Shown here: positions 1-9,657 of the stretch, piece by piece
Layout: every line of letters starts with the position of its first letter
How positions within the stretch are numbered: the first letter of the stretch is position 1
Origin: Thermoplasmata archaeon
Lineage (GTDB): Archaea; Thermoplasmatota; E2; DHVEG-1
Length of the DNA stretch: 64,000 bases
Reading direction: 5' to 3'
Assembly (NCBI GenBank): GCA_020054495.1
Contig: JAHWGK010000007.1
Coordinates: 1-64,000 of the forward strand
Notes under the pieces: generated by a model
What the model saw: only the letters and a program-made list of their open reading frames with translations
Databases searched by the model: none
Told to the model about the DNA's origin: nothing
Program-made: the position numbers and the translations under genes

Positions 1-140
1 CATATGTCACACCTTGGGGTATCATATATGCTTGTTATGATACTCATAGGAAGCGACATATGTCCTGTCCTAACACAACTTTTTTTATAATCATTTTAGA
101 CAAGTTTATAATCCGGTTTTTAATTGGTAAAGTTAATTTT

Positions 141-214
141 GGGCCCATAAGGTAGTCTGGATATCCTACTGGCCTTCGGAGCCGGTAACTGGGGTTCGAA
201 TCCCCATGGGTCCG
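141..214 (+). tRNA. tRNA-Arg (anticodon TCG)
   Basis: Cloverleaf: acceptor GGGCCCA/TGGGTCC, anticodon arm CTGGC-CTTCGGA-GCCGG, T arm TGGGG-TTCGAAT-CCCCA; no encoded CCA. Confidence 0.93.
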
Positions 215-360
215 TATTTATTTATCAGAGAAATCGAGACGGATCTTTTTTTTTAATTTTGTATTAATTATATTTTATTGTATTTTATAATAAACCAGCA
301 TAATACTTACAGAATGCTACAATAAATTTATCAACCAAAAGATGTTTACCTTAGATCATA

Positions 361-446
361 GGGGTCTAGTCTGGAAGTAAGTATGAATTTTAGGACAACC
401 TACTTTTTCATATCTTTTCTTCCTCCCTCAAAAAAAACTAGGCCCC
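361..446. ncRNA. candidate structured RNA, copy 1
   Basis: GGGGTCTAG (361-369) pairs with CTAGGCCCC (438-446); inner GGAAG/CTTCC, TATGAA/TTCATA, TAGG/CCTA helices; T-run directly downstream on + strand. Confidence 0.4.
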
Positions 447-560
447 TTCGTTTTTTTAGTATTTTGTCGAAATAAAACCAGTGTAAAAACATTGTTTTTT
501 GTATCTAGATTGGATGATTGGTCTATAAATTACATATATGTAGCAATAGATAATAATTTA

Positions 561-651
561 TATGGGGTCTAGTTAGAAATTGAATTGTTATTTTCTCATT
601 GTCACCTCCTCTAATCATAATTACCTCATCTAATATTTGCTAGGCCCCATA
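561..651. ncRNA. candidate structured RNA, copy 2
   Basis: TATGGGGTCTAG (561-572) pairs with CTAGGCCCCATA (640-651), same closing stem as copy 1; inner TTAGA/TCTAA; TATA-like CTATAAATTA upstream on +. Confidence 0.4.
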
Positions 652-752
652 GGAGTGTAATAACTTCACGGACAAACAACAGATTGAGTCTAATTTGATA
701 TATCTAGTAAAAGTCAATGTACTGGCATTTTAATCCTAAATATTCAATGATA

Positions 753-3140
753 TCAGCCTGGTAGTTCATTTTGTGGTGGTGGAGGTACACCATAGTCATC
801 TGGATCAGGTTGTAGATATTCCACTTCATAGATTGTATCCCAAGATGAACCAGAATTATAAAAACTACTTGTGCTATAAGAGCTGGCAGTAGTTAAAGCT
901 CCATTCCATGAATTTTCTTCCCAATATTCTTCTCCAGTTATCTCATCTTTAAAGGCTAAATATCCAACAGATACGTGCCATGTAATTGGTTGAGTGTTTT
1001 CATCGTCACTATCATGATCAGCATAGTAATGCACCCTAAATTTATATGTTCCATAAAGTGATTTACCTGAACCTGCATAGTTTGGAAGAGTCATATCTTC
1101 CGTTGCATAATAATGTTCTGGACCATACCCATCTGTATTATCGATGTCAAGATAGGGATAATCATTATATTGACCACCCATATTGTTGTAATATATGTGA
1201 CGCCCATCTGTATTGCTAATTGTTGGTTCCAATACATGAAGATCGACATCGCTATTACCCTGCCCCCACGTTAAAGTGAATGTAAGAGACGCTACAGAGG
1301 CAGATGATTTTATGCTATCTTTCAAGAACCCTGCCCAATTAGTTCGAGTATTTTCATCAGTAGCAAGTATTATTACATCGTTTTCACCAGCAAATAAAGG
1401 AACCTCTTGTGAAAATGATCCTCCATTCACTGGAACTACGAATTTTTGATTGCTAACAAAAATCAACGTTGAACTAACTGCTTTCTGCCCACCAGTTATT
1501 GTACCCGAGATTGTAACTTTACTTCCTGTTGTATCTCGAATGTCATCACCATCAGTATCTATTGGGGTATCAGGGCTAGTGAGTGTAACTGTTGGAAAAA
1601 TAGAATCATCCTTAAATTGTTTTTCTGCACCATCAAAGAGTTGGCTGTAAGCATTTGCAGGACTGAAGGTTTTTGAGCTAGCATGATAAAATATGTTATA
1701 TTGTCTGCCCGATCCTGCATTTTGGCCTGAGCTATAAACTCTGGTAAAACCATCATTATAAGTAAATGGTATCTGTCTTACGTCAGTACCTGGTGCTGTG
1801 CCATGATAGTTAGGATCATATATATCAAATCGCCCTCCACTATATTGATATGCAAGCACAGCATGCCCGCCTGCTGCCCAGCTTCCATTAACATATCTGG
1901 TCCTTAACCCAACAAGTTGAGGCTCACCACTTACAGTCATGCCGTGAATTAAACTATAAGCGACATCCTCAGATTTTGTCGTCGCCCACTCTTGCTCATC
2001 TCCATTTAGTGAACTCCATATACCTGAGGATCCCATTTGACAACGAGTGGCAAGTTCGACAGCTGTTTCATCGTCACGCCATTCAGCATCATCTCCCTCT
2101 CTATATTTTGTATATAAATTTCCAGCTGTTGATTTTTTATGCGCATAATACCATTTTGCGTAGCTAGTCATACCTAAACATACGCCACCAGATCTAAGAT
2201 ATGAACCCCAATTATCGATAAACCAGCCATCCTTCGAAGGTCTAAATTCAGTATCAGCTGCATAATCTGCCCCAAACCATTCATAAGCGGCCATCATAAG
2301 TTCAATTGCAGTGAAATTTGAAAAAGTCCCAGCATAGAATGTTATAGTATTTGCATCTGTATCTTGAGATACGAAACCTGTTGCTTCTAATCTGTTGTTT
2401 TCATCATCATAAGAATAAAATCTGATTGCTTTCTCATTTGTAACAAGACTTGGGTCGTATGGTAGTGTAACTAAACATGGTTTTTCAAAAGATTTATACG
2501 TGTCCCAAACAGCAGTACCATCTGTTTCAATGGTAATCATTTTGCTTGCAAAGTTAGTATTATCTGGTAAACCAGTAATATCCGTAATGTCTGAATAACT
2601 AATTTCAAAATTAACTGAATCTTCTGTAGCTGCTTTAGGTACATCAATATTAAATCCATAAAGTGGACTTGAGCTATCTGTAACTTTAATCTCTCCACCG
2701 TCATAGTCAACTGACCCTAAAGCAGCTGGAATATTATTGCCGGTACTGATACTTACTTTTCTTGAATCACCGGTCTCTCTGCTATCTTCATCTCCTATTG
2801 TAAATCCAACATAAAACGAAGCTATAATCAGTATTGCTACAACAGCAATAGCCCCTAAATACTTGAGAGATTTTGATTTTAACGTAGGCGAAGAAACATA
2901 AGTTGGTGCAACAGATTGAGGCGACGGCATTGGTTGTGTAGGTTGAGGCTGAATTGGTATAGTTGCTGCTGGTTGAGCTGGTGAAGCTGGTGGGGGCGCA
3001 TCAGGCGTTACTTGAGGCTCTGGTTGCAGTGTTAGTTGTTCTTTTATTATTTGTTCAGTTTCAGTTTTTGTGCCGCATTGAAGGCAAAAATTAGATCCTT
3101 CAGGTATTTCAGCTCCACAACTTGTACAAAATCTTTGCAT
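753..3140 (-). CDS. zinc-ribbon / TM / papain-like cysteine peptidase-like / DUF2135 (YfaP-like) membrane-anchored protein
   Basis: N-term MQRFCTSCGAEIPEGSNFCLQCG zinc ribbon, one TM, SGGVCLGMTSYAKWYY ... GGHAVLAYQY ... YDPN, and SDVDLHV...GGQY..Y.LDIDN motif; SD GGAG before MQRF start. Confidence 0.7.
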   Translation of the reverse strand: MQRFCTSCGAEIPEGSNFCLQCGTKTETEQIIKEQLTLQPEPQVTPDAPPPASPAQPAATIPIQPQPTQPMPSPQSVAPTYVSSPTLKSKSLKYLGAIAVVAILIIASFYVGFTIGDEDSRETGDSRKVSISTGNNIPAALGSVDYDGGEIKVTDSSSPLYGFNIDVPKAATEDSVNFEISYSDITDITGLPDNTNFASKMITIETDGTAVWDTYKSFEKPCLVTLPYDPSLVTNEKAIRFYSYDDENNRLEATGFVSQDTDANTITFYAGTFSNFTAIELMMAAYEWFGADYAADTEFRPSKDGWFIDNWGSYLRSGGVCLGMTSYAKWYYAHKKSTAGNLYTKYREGDDAEWRDDETAVELATRCQMGSSGIWSSLNGDEQEWATTKSEDVAYSLIHGMTVSGEPQLVGLRTRYVNGSWAAGGHAVLAYQYSGGRFDIYDPNYHGTAPGTDVRQIPFTYNDGFTRVYSSGQNAGSGRQYNIFYHASSKTFSPANAYSQLFDGAEKQFKDDSIFPTVTLTSPDTPIDTDGDDIRDTTGSKVTISGTITGGQKAVSSTLIFVSNQKFVVPVNGGSFSQEVPLFAGENDVIILATDENTRTNWAGFLKDSIKSSASVASLTFTLTWGQGNSDVDLHVLEPTISNTDGRHIYYNNMGGQYNDYPYLDIDNTDGYGPEHYYATEDMTLPNYAGSGKSLYGTYKFRVHYYADHDSDDENTQPITWHVSVGYLAFKDEITGEEYWEENSWNGALTTASSYSTSSFYNSGSSWDTIYEVEYLQPDPDDYGVPPPPQNELPG

Positions 3141-3294
3141 ATTTTCCCATCTCCTCACAGTATCATATCATTTGCTTATTTATAAAACCATACCATGGAT
3201 AAGAAGTAATAATTTCACTTATGATCGTTATTTTTTCAAATTGACATTCTCACGCAAAAATTATATAAAGTATTAACATCAGAGTATATCTTAA

Positions 3295-3352
3295 GGAATC
3301 TGGATCACTTTATTTTATTCCTTTCATCTTTACCATCCACCCTCCAGATTCC
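3295..3352. other. perfect 10-bp inverted repeat hairpin GGAATCTGGA/TCCAGATTCC with pyrimidine-rich loop
   Basis: Read directly; intergenic, about 30 nt downstream of a TATA-like ATTATATAAAG on + strand. Confidence 0.5.
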
Positions 3353-3442
3353 CCAACCCTCTTCTAATGATAAACAACAACGATTAACTCTGTCAGAAAC
3401 AATATCGAAAACTAATGCTATAACATTTCAGATAAAAAATAA

Positions 3443-3814
3443 TTAGGCGTATTTTCCTCTTAGTTTTCGCCGTTCTACCTTAACATCGGAAGGCGCAATA
3501 ATCATAAGATTATTTCCAATACCTGCAATATCTCCATTTATTTCCTTTGTTAATTTCTTGAGCTCACTTGTAATTCTTTTCAATATTACTTCTTCCTCAG
3601 CAATTGGTGAAAAATCAAGAATTAAAACATTCCCACCATATACATAGTCGGTAAAGTCCTTTAAGTCCTCGTATCTTTGAATCTCACCAACCCTAACATG
3701 CATCTTAGCGCCAAGTGTTTTACCGTCTGTTGATTCAACATATTTCTCAAGATCAACATATCCTTCAACGTCACTTGTGCTCTTATCGCCAAAAATCTTG
3801 TTAACTATTCCCAT
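3443..3814 (-). CDS. sepF: SepF-like cell division protein (DUF552)
   Basis: MGIVNKIFGDK...VGEIQRYEDLKDFTDYVYGGNVLILDFSPI...DIAGIGNNLMIIAPSDVKV. Confidence 0.85.
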   Translation of the reverse strand: MGIVNKIFGDKSTSDVEGYVDLEKYVESTDGKTLGAKMHVRVGEIQRYEDLKDFTDYVYGGNVLILDFSPIAEEEVILKRITSELKKLTKEINGDIAGIGNNLMIIAPSDVKVERRKLRGKYA

Positions 3815-3864
3815 AATAATAACCATCTCCTGATTTTAACTCTTATTCTAAAATATTTTTGTCT

Positions 3865-4362
3865 TTATAAACTTTTGGCGCCAAAATTCCACAGATTATC
3901 GCCCACATAGTGAATGGTCTTTATTGCCTTACCTTTTTTCTCGTTTATCATCTGCTCACCAGACATAATAGCGATACCAACAGCTAAAGGTTTTCTATAC
4001 TTTTCATCACATATCCATACTTGGTCATCCTCAGTTATATTTTTATCAGCATCAATTATACCCGGCGCCATAACATCTGCTCCGTTTGTAACAAACTTAA
4101 CAGCACCCATGTCAACAACAACAAAATTTTCTTTTGGTGTATATCTGTTCAACCCGTGCAGTGTAAAAACGATCTTATGCTCATAAATCATAAAACATGG
4201 TTCACCGTCCCAAAAAATCATCTTTATACCCTCAAAATCCCCCGCCTCTACTGACGATTTCTTATTAAAAAAAACAGAATCAAAAGTGTTTTTCAATTCA
4301 TTTTGGAACTTTTTTATATCTTTTGCTTTTAGGTAGTGTCTATTTTTTATTTTTTCAGACAT
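3865..4362 (-). CDS. PUA domain protein
   Basis: C-terminal PUA-like VVDMGAVKFVTNGADVMAPGI...AVGIAIMSGEQM...GKAIKTIHYVGD. Confidence 0.85.
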   Translation of the reverse strand: MSEKIKNRHYLKAKDIKKFQNELKNTFDSVFFNKKSSVEAGDFEGIKMIFWDGEPCFMIYEHKIVFTLHGLNRYTPKENFVVVDMGAVKFVTNGADVMAPGIIDADKNITEDDQVWICDEKYRKPLAVGIAIMSGEQMINEKKGKAIKTIHYVGDNLWNFGAKSL

Positions 4363-4469
4363 GTTTTTAAGTTATTTACATACTTGTTTTTAATTTTTGG
4401 CTTTAATTTCTTTAAAAGCCCAAATCCTTATAAACAAGATATCTATTCCGTTTCCCCTAGGTAACAACC

Positions 4470-4688
4470 ATGGATAAACCGCTTAAAATATTACATGCAA
4501 GTTTGAACAATCGAGTAATGGTAGAGCTCAGAGGAGGACGTGGATACCATGGAACACTTGATGGATACGATGTCCCCCATATGAACCTCGTTTTAAAAAA
4601 TGCAGAGGAACTGGCACGAGGCGAATCAACTGCAAAACACAAAACGATTATTGTAAGAGGAGACAACATAATTTACGTATCACCATAA
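4470..4688 (+). CDS. LSm/Sm-like RNA-binding protein
   Basis: Sm fold: PLKILHASLNNRVMVELRGGRGYHGTLDGYDVPHMNLVLKNA...IIVRGDNIIYVSP. Confidence 0.93.
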   Translation: MDKPLKILHASLNNRVMVELRGGRGYHGTLDGYDVPHMNLVLKNAEELARGESTAKHKTIIVRGDNIIYVSP

Positions 4689-4703
4689 TTGAGGTAATTG
4701 TAT

Positions 4704-4868
4704 ATGACCAAAGGAACTGCATCTAAAATGGGCGGTAAAAAAACCCACACCATCTGCAGACGATGTGGAAAACATGCATTCCATGTACAAAAAAGAATAT
4801 GTGCTGCCTGTGGGTTTGGAAAGTCAAAGAAAATCAGACATTATAACTGGTCTAAAAATAAAGCTTAA
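4704..4868 (+). CDS. rpl37e: ribosomal protein L37e
   Basis: 54 aa, below track cut-off: [54 protein letters not shown]. Confidence 0.95.
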   Translation: MTKGTASKMGGKKTHTICRRCGKHAFHVQKRICAACGFGKSKKIRHYNWSKNKA

Positions 4869-4937
4869 AAAAGCAGTTTTTAAACTTCTTTTACAAGGTA
4901 AGTACAAAATATTTTGAGTAAAAACCATTTTGTCTTT

Positions 4938-6383
4938 CTAATCATCAAGGGGAGGGTACCCACCAATTTTCAAGCTAGGATCACCAAAAAGAACCCATGA
5001 CTGAGGGACTTGTACATCAATCCATGAGTCATTAGTCAGTTGAGCATCCCAATCCACGGCATATGTATCTACATATCTACTTAAGGCAGCCGCCCAGATA
5101 TCACCAATAATATCTAAATTGTTTTGACCATATTGCTTAAAGAACTCCACCTCTAGTTCACAAACCCCTCCTTCAAATGAAATCTTATCTTCTTTAGTAA
5201 ATCCAAGTGCAGTACAACCAATAGTAGCAATAGATCCTCCTCCTATTTTTCTCGTCATCATCCAGCTCCAGCATTCACGGGCGTATTCTCCATGTTTCTT
5301 AGCAGTCTCATTAAATATTTTGAAAATTGATACATCAAACTGACTGTTATGACATCCACCAACTACGCATACCGGGAGCCTATCCTTATTACGAAGTAGA
5401 GGTATCTGATATATACTAAATCCCTTAGTTCGGTTCTTATCATTTGGAAAATGATTTGTCCAAGTCATCGCAGACCCATGACCTGCAAAATAAACAAATC
5501 CACATCCTTTGTTCAGAGCTTTTGTTATATCGCGCCAGTGTGTTAATGTTCCATCCGATGTATAATGTTTTATTGGGTTAAAGCCAGTCATATTTTCAAA
5601 AATCATATCCGCATAATATTCGCCCTCGTATCCTACCCATTTGGGATTTTTATATTCAGGATATGTATCGCCTGCGAATGCTACCATGTCTTTAAACCAT
5701 GACTTATTGTACGCTGTTTTTTCATAATGTATTATTCTACTAACCGTAATTTTTACTTCAAGTCTATTTCTACAAGGTAATCTTCCAACAGCAATATCTG
5801 GATGGAGATCAATATATCTGTCTTCTGGCTGATCTCCATAAAGCCATTCGCCATAAACACCGTCTCCATCAGAATCCCAGCTTGAGAAATTACCTTCAGA
5901 ATCGTAGATATCAGCATAGTACATATCACTAATATAATGTGGCTCAAAGTGGTTACCCATTTGGACATATCTCACTGGAAGATGCCAATGGTTAAATTGC
6001 CGAATTTTACCACCAACTAAAAGGACATATTGAATACCACTATCTTCAATTGCATCTTTGATGAAATATTTGATTTTTTCAGCTTTGTCGCGCCCATACC
6101 AAATATCATCATAAACATAATCTAATGTAACAAGCTTTGTTCTAACACCAAATTTGTTCTTGTGACAAACAAGTGGTTGAAGAGATCTCTTAAACTTTGA
6201 AGGAGCTAATATCAAGAGATCACAGATACTATTATCATTATTACTCTTAGCCTTTGACATAAAATAATTCACACTTTGAGAATTAATCACTGGAAAAATA
6301 GTTAAAGTTAGAAATAAAATGACTATAATAAAAACAAAAATTTTTTTATATATCTCATTTCCCATAATGATAATTATATTCAT
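4938..6383 (-). CDS. peptidase C25 (gingipain-like) secreted protease
   Basis: Signal peptide-like N-term; LLILAPSKF...YVLLVGG...DPDIAVGRLPCR...VYFAGHGSAMTW...VVGGCHNSQFD (His/Cys catalytic motifs). Confidence 0.85.
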   Translation of the reverse strand: MNIIIIMGNEIYKKIFVFIIVILFLTLTIFPVINSQSVNYFMSKAKSNNDNSICDLLILAPSKFKRSLQPLVCHKNKFGVRTKLVTLDYVYDDIWYGRDKAEKIKYFIKDAIEDSGIQYVLLVGGKIRQFNHWHLPVRYVQMGNHFEPHYISDMYYADIYDSEGNFSSWDSDGDGVYGEWLYGDQPEDRYIDLHPDIAVGRLPCRNRLEVKITVSRIIHYEKTAYNKSWFKDMVAFAGDTYPEYKNPKWVGYEGEYYADMIFENMTGFNPIKHYTSDGTLTHWRDITKALNKGCGFVYFAGHGSAMTWTNHFPNDKNRTKGFSIYQIPLLRNKDRLPVCVVGGCHNSQFDVSIFKIFNETAKKHGEYARECWSWMMTRKIGGGSIATIGCTALGFTKEDKISFEGGVCELEVEFFKQYGQNNLDIIGDIWAAALSRYVDTYAVDWDAQLTNDSWIDVQVPQSWVLFGDPSLKIGGYPPLDD

Positions 6384-6450
6384 CGTTGTTTATAAATTTT
6401 TCCAAAAATAGTTAAAATTATTATACCAAAACCTCTATGACATCCATCCA

Positions 6451-7167
6451 ATGGAACATAACTGTATATTTTATTGTTACAGAAAAACTCGTGAGCTTAC
6501 TCATTACAAAACCAATAAAACAGAAAAAATTGAGCTGGTTATTTTTGATATGGATGGAGTACTAGCAGATATCATAAGTTCATGGAAATATATTCATGAT
6601 TATTTTAAGACTTCAAATGAGAGATCTGTCAACGAATATCTAAAAGGTAAAATTGACGATATGGAATTCATAAAACGAGATGTTTTTCTATGGAAAGAAA
6701 ACGGAAAACCAATTACTAAAGATAAACTCGTTGAAATTTTATCTGATGTACCGCTTATGAACGGGGCAAAAGAATGTTTAAAAAATCTTAAAGAAAAACA
6801 AATTAAAACTGCAATTATCAGCGCCGGTCTTGATATACTTGCAAATAGAGTTGCAAAAGAACTTGAAATTGATTTTGTTATTGCAAATGGCGTAAAAACT
6901 GATAAACACGGGCGTCTTAATGGAGTAGGTGTTCTAGGTGTAAGATTGATGTATAAAGACTGGGCTGTAAAAGCTCTTGCTGAGCAGCAAAATATCCCAC
7001 TAGAAAAAATTGCTACTGTAGGTAATTCTTGTTTTGATATTCCCATGCTTGAGATGTCAGGATTAAGCATAGCTTTTAATCCAGGAGATGATTGTACCAG
7101 AAAAGCAGCTGATGTAATTGTTGAAGAAAAGGATTTAAGCAAAATATTGCCATTTATTGAACGATAA
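6451..7167 (+). CDS. HAD-family phosphatase, phosphoserine phosphatase-like
   Basis: VIFDMDGVLADI, ISAGLDILANRVAKEL, VGNSCFDIPMLEMSGLSIAFNP. Confidence 0.8.
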   Translation: MEHNCIFYCYRKTRELTHYKTNKTEKIELVIFDMDGVLADIISSWKYIHDYFKTSNERSVNEYLKGKIDDMEFIKRDVFLWKENGKPITKDKLVEILSDVPLMNGAKECLKNLKEKQIKTAIISAGLDILANRVAKELEIDFVIANGVKTDKHGRLNGVGVLGVRLMYKDWAVKALAEQQNIPLEKIATVGNSCFDIPMLEMSGLSIAFNPGDDCTRKAADVIVEEKDLSKILPFIER

Positions 7168-7185
7168 CATCAAACATTACTTGTT

Positions 7186-8469
7186 TTATTCTGCCGGGTT
7201 CATAACTCTACCCATAAAGAGTATTGCACCTGTTTCTTTGTGTTGTATTAAGAATATAAACGGATGATCTGCAATGAACTCTTTTTGATCTGGTACATAA
7301 GAAGTTGCCATAACAATTGCAGTTGCAGCAGCTGCCTCAGTTCCTTCTTCATTTACTTCAACATATGATTGATGAAGTGCTTCACTAATAAACAAGTACT
7401 TTGTTCCATCCATTCCTGAAAAATTTGCAATTCCTGGGAGAAATGCATCTAAAATTCCCATTTCTTTAAGAAGATTATTTAATGAATATTTTTTTTCGAA
7501 TTTAAACTTGGGAATTTCAACATCGATTTCTATTTCGTTTAAATCATTCATCCAGTCTGAAAGATTTTCAGCATTTATTGCAGATTCAGCAACTGAAATA
7601 TTATTCTCTTTAGGAAGGATGATAATCATCGACAAATCATTACCGACATATGGTAATTCTAGAATGTGTAGATCATCAGTTTCTGTATAATTAGAAATTG
7701 AATTTTCACTGTCACTTTTCATCATATTTACTGTTACAGTTTCATCTAAGGTTAATTTAAAATCAGTTTCATAGGTATCATCTGGACTAAATGGATTGGC
7801 CCAAAATCCTTTGAAATAAATTGCGTTTGTTAAAACAAGTTTTGTAAGATCTGATAACATATCAGGTTGAATCATATCTTTTATCTTATCATGTGTTTGT
7901 TCTTCAATCCAGCTATTAATAATTTCTGAAGCTTCTACATTTTTTGAGAAATCAAGTTCATTTGCTTCTGCCATATAAAAATTTTCAAGTAAACTCAGAT
8001 ATTCCTGCAAGAATTCATAATCTTGATGGGCCCAAAAAGCATTTGCAGTATTAATTGTGTAACCATCTTGATTCTGGTTTAATAAATTATAAACTCTCCC
8101 AAAAGATCCAAGTGAAACAGAATCATTTTGTAAAATATTTAGAATATTTTGCATTTCTGTTGCAGTGTTTCCCTTTGCACCTTCATAAGCCATCGATAAA
8201 GCCACGAAAATACTATACGGTGAAAAGAAAATATTACCTTCTTCGCGCGATTCGATTTGTTGATAGAAGCTGAAAGAAAAATCATTTAATGAATCTACCA
8301 GTGAGCTAATACTTTCCGCTGTAGCATTTGAATCATCTGCAAGTCGAACTGGAGTAGTAGAAATCTTTACAGGATCTTGTTCCAAAAAATTTACAATAGA
8401 AAAAACGCCAGCAACAACTACTAAACAACCAATGGCTATTGTTAGTAAACCTATTTTTTTCATTATCAT
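7186..8469 (-). CDS. serpin (serine protease inhibitor), membrane-anchored or secreted
   Basis: NIFFSPYSIFVALSMAYEGAKGNTATEM..., hinge VNEEGTEAAAATAIV, FIADHPFIFLIQHKETGAILFMGRVMNP; N-terminal hydrophobic segment. Confidence 0.95.
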   Translation of the reverse strand: MIMKKIGLLTIAIGCLVVVAGVFSIVNFLEQDPVKISTTPVRLADDSNATAESISSLVDSLNDFSFSFYQQIESREEGNIFFSPYSIFVALSMAYEGAKGNTATEMQNILNILQNDSVSLGSFGRVYNLLNQNQDGYTINTANAFWAHQDYEFLQEYLSLLENFYMAEANELDFSKNVEASEIINSWIEEQTHDKIKDMIQPDMLSDLTKLVLTNAIYFKGFWANPFSPDDTYETDFKLTLDETVTVNMMKSDSENSISNYTETDDLHILELPYVGNDLSMIIILPKENNISVAESAINAENLSDWMNDLNEIEIDVEIPKFKFEKKYSLNNLLKEMGILDAFLPGIANFSGMDGTKYLFISEALHQSYVEVNEEGTEAAAATAIVMATSYVPDQKEFIADHPFIFLIQHKETGAILFMGRVMNPAE

Positions 8470-8618
8470 CCCTCAGCGTATCTAGTATATAGCTAGATAT
8501 TATATAAAAGATGTGAAAACGTTTGGGAAAAACCAAACAATGTTTCTTTCTAATAGAGCTTTTTAAATAAGGGTAACAGAATACGGATGTTAACAAGTCA
8601 CTTAGGAGCATAAAAAAA

Positions 8619-8939
8619 ATGAAAGAAGAAAAGAAAGAAAGATGTGTTCTTACAGGTGTCATTGAAACAGAACTCGACATACTAAAAAGACACATATATG
8701 TTCTTAAAACGCTGCAAGATAAACAACCCATGGGAATAATAAAATTATCAGAAATTACAGATTATCCTCAGCATATGGTAAGATATTCGCTAAGGATACT
8801 TGAACAAGATGGATTAATAGAACCATCCCCCCAAGGCGCAGTAACTACCGGCAGGGTGTCAAAAACAATGGACTTACTTAAAAAGACATTGAGTAATATC
8901 AGTAAGACTGCTGAGGAGCTTAAAAAGACACTTGATTAA
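8619..8939 (+). CDS. HTH-domain transcriptional regulator-like protein
   Basis: winged-helix pattern IKLSEITDYPQHMVRYSLRILEQDGLIEPSPQGAVTT. Confidence 0.6.
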   Translation: MKEEKKERCVLTGVIETELDILKRHIYVLKTLQDKQPMGIIKLSEITDYPQHMVRYSLRILEQDGLIEPSPQGAVTTGRVSKTMDLLKKTLSNISKTAEELKKTLD

Positions 8940-8965
8940 ACACTGGTTTTATTTGTTTTCTGCAT

Positions 8966-9038
8966 GCCGAGGTAACTCAGTTGGGAGAGTGCACGGCTGA
9001 AGACCGTGATGTCGTGGGTTCGAGCCCCACTCTCGGCA
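8966..9038 (+). tRNA. tRNA-Phe (anticodon GAA)
   Basis: Acceptor GCCGAGG/TCTCGGC, anticodon arm CACGG-CTGAAGA-CCGTG, T arm GTGGG-TTCGAGC-CCCAC. Confidence 0.95.
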
Positions 9039-9202
9039 TAAATAAATAGGATAGAGTACCCTTTTAACAAAACAATTTAGGAACATGTTTTATAAAAAGT
9101 AATGGAGTAACAAAAAAAATAGTAGGTTAAAAAAGTATAATATATGTGTACATGCACATATATCTGCATAAAAAATATAAATATATCTAGAATGATTTTT
9201 AA

Positions 9203-9499
9203 ATGGGATGTACTATGAAAAAAGAAAGGTTTGTTGCACGGGTGCTCAGTTCTCTTAGGGATAAAAAAATAAGGTTTACACCACGCTCAATCTCTAATCA
9301 AAAGCCCTTTTCCAGTGAAAAAATAGAGGTGAAAGAAGAGGATTTTGTCGATCTTCATACAGAAATTGCACAAAAAGTAGATGCCTTAATTGTAGCAAAT
9401 GAAAGAGAACAATTAACTGAAGAACTGGAATTTCCCCCTGCAGACAAAGTTGATTTAAATCCTGAGAGATTAGAATCTAGTGTTCATTACAACATTTAA
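9203..9499 (+). CDS. hypothetical protein
   Basis: ORF, 98 aa; no recognised motif. Confidence 0.5.
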   Translation: MGCTMKKERFVARVLSSLRDKKIRFTPRSISNQKPFSSEKIEVKEEDFVDLHTEIAQKVDALIVANEREQLTEELEFPPADKVDLNPERLESSVHYNI

Positions 9500-9657
9500 C
9501 AATAGTAAATAGTAATGACTAATCTACTAAGTATAAATGGCTAATAAAAAATAGCGCCAAAATTTTATATACTCAAATTTGTTCAGGAAAAAAAGGGATG
9601 TAAGTATCGACAAAACAAAGGTGAATTAGAAAAATATTAAGTTGGAAGGGATGTAAT

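Noticed and set aside
361-651. Mini-ORFs MKK* and MRK* behind SD sequences on the minus strand of the tandem hairpins
   Set aside because: Too short to support as genes; mentioned only as an alternative reading of the hairpin loops.
6600-7142. 180-aa minus ORF opposite the phosphoserine phosphatase-like gene
   Set aside because: Ser/Phe-rich antisense shadow of a clear HAD gene.
8333-8731. 132-aa minus ORF spanning serpin 5' region and the HTH gene
   Set aside because: Conflicts with serpin and HTH genes, both better supported.
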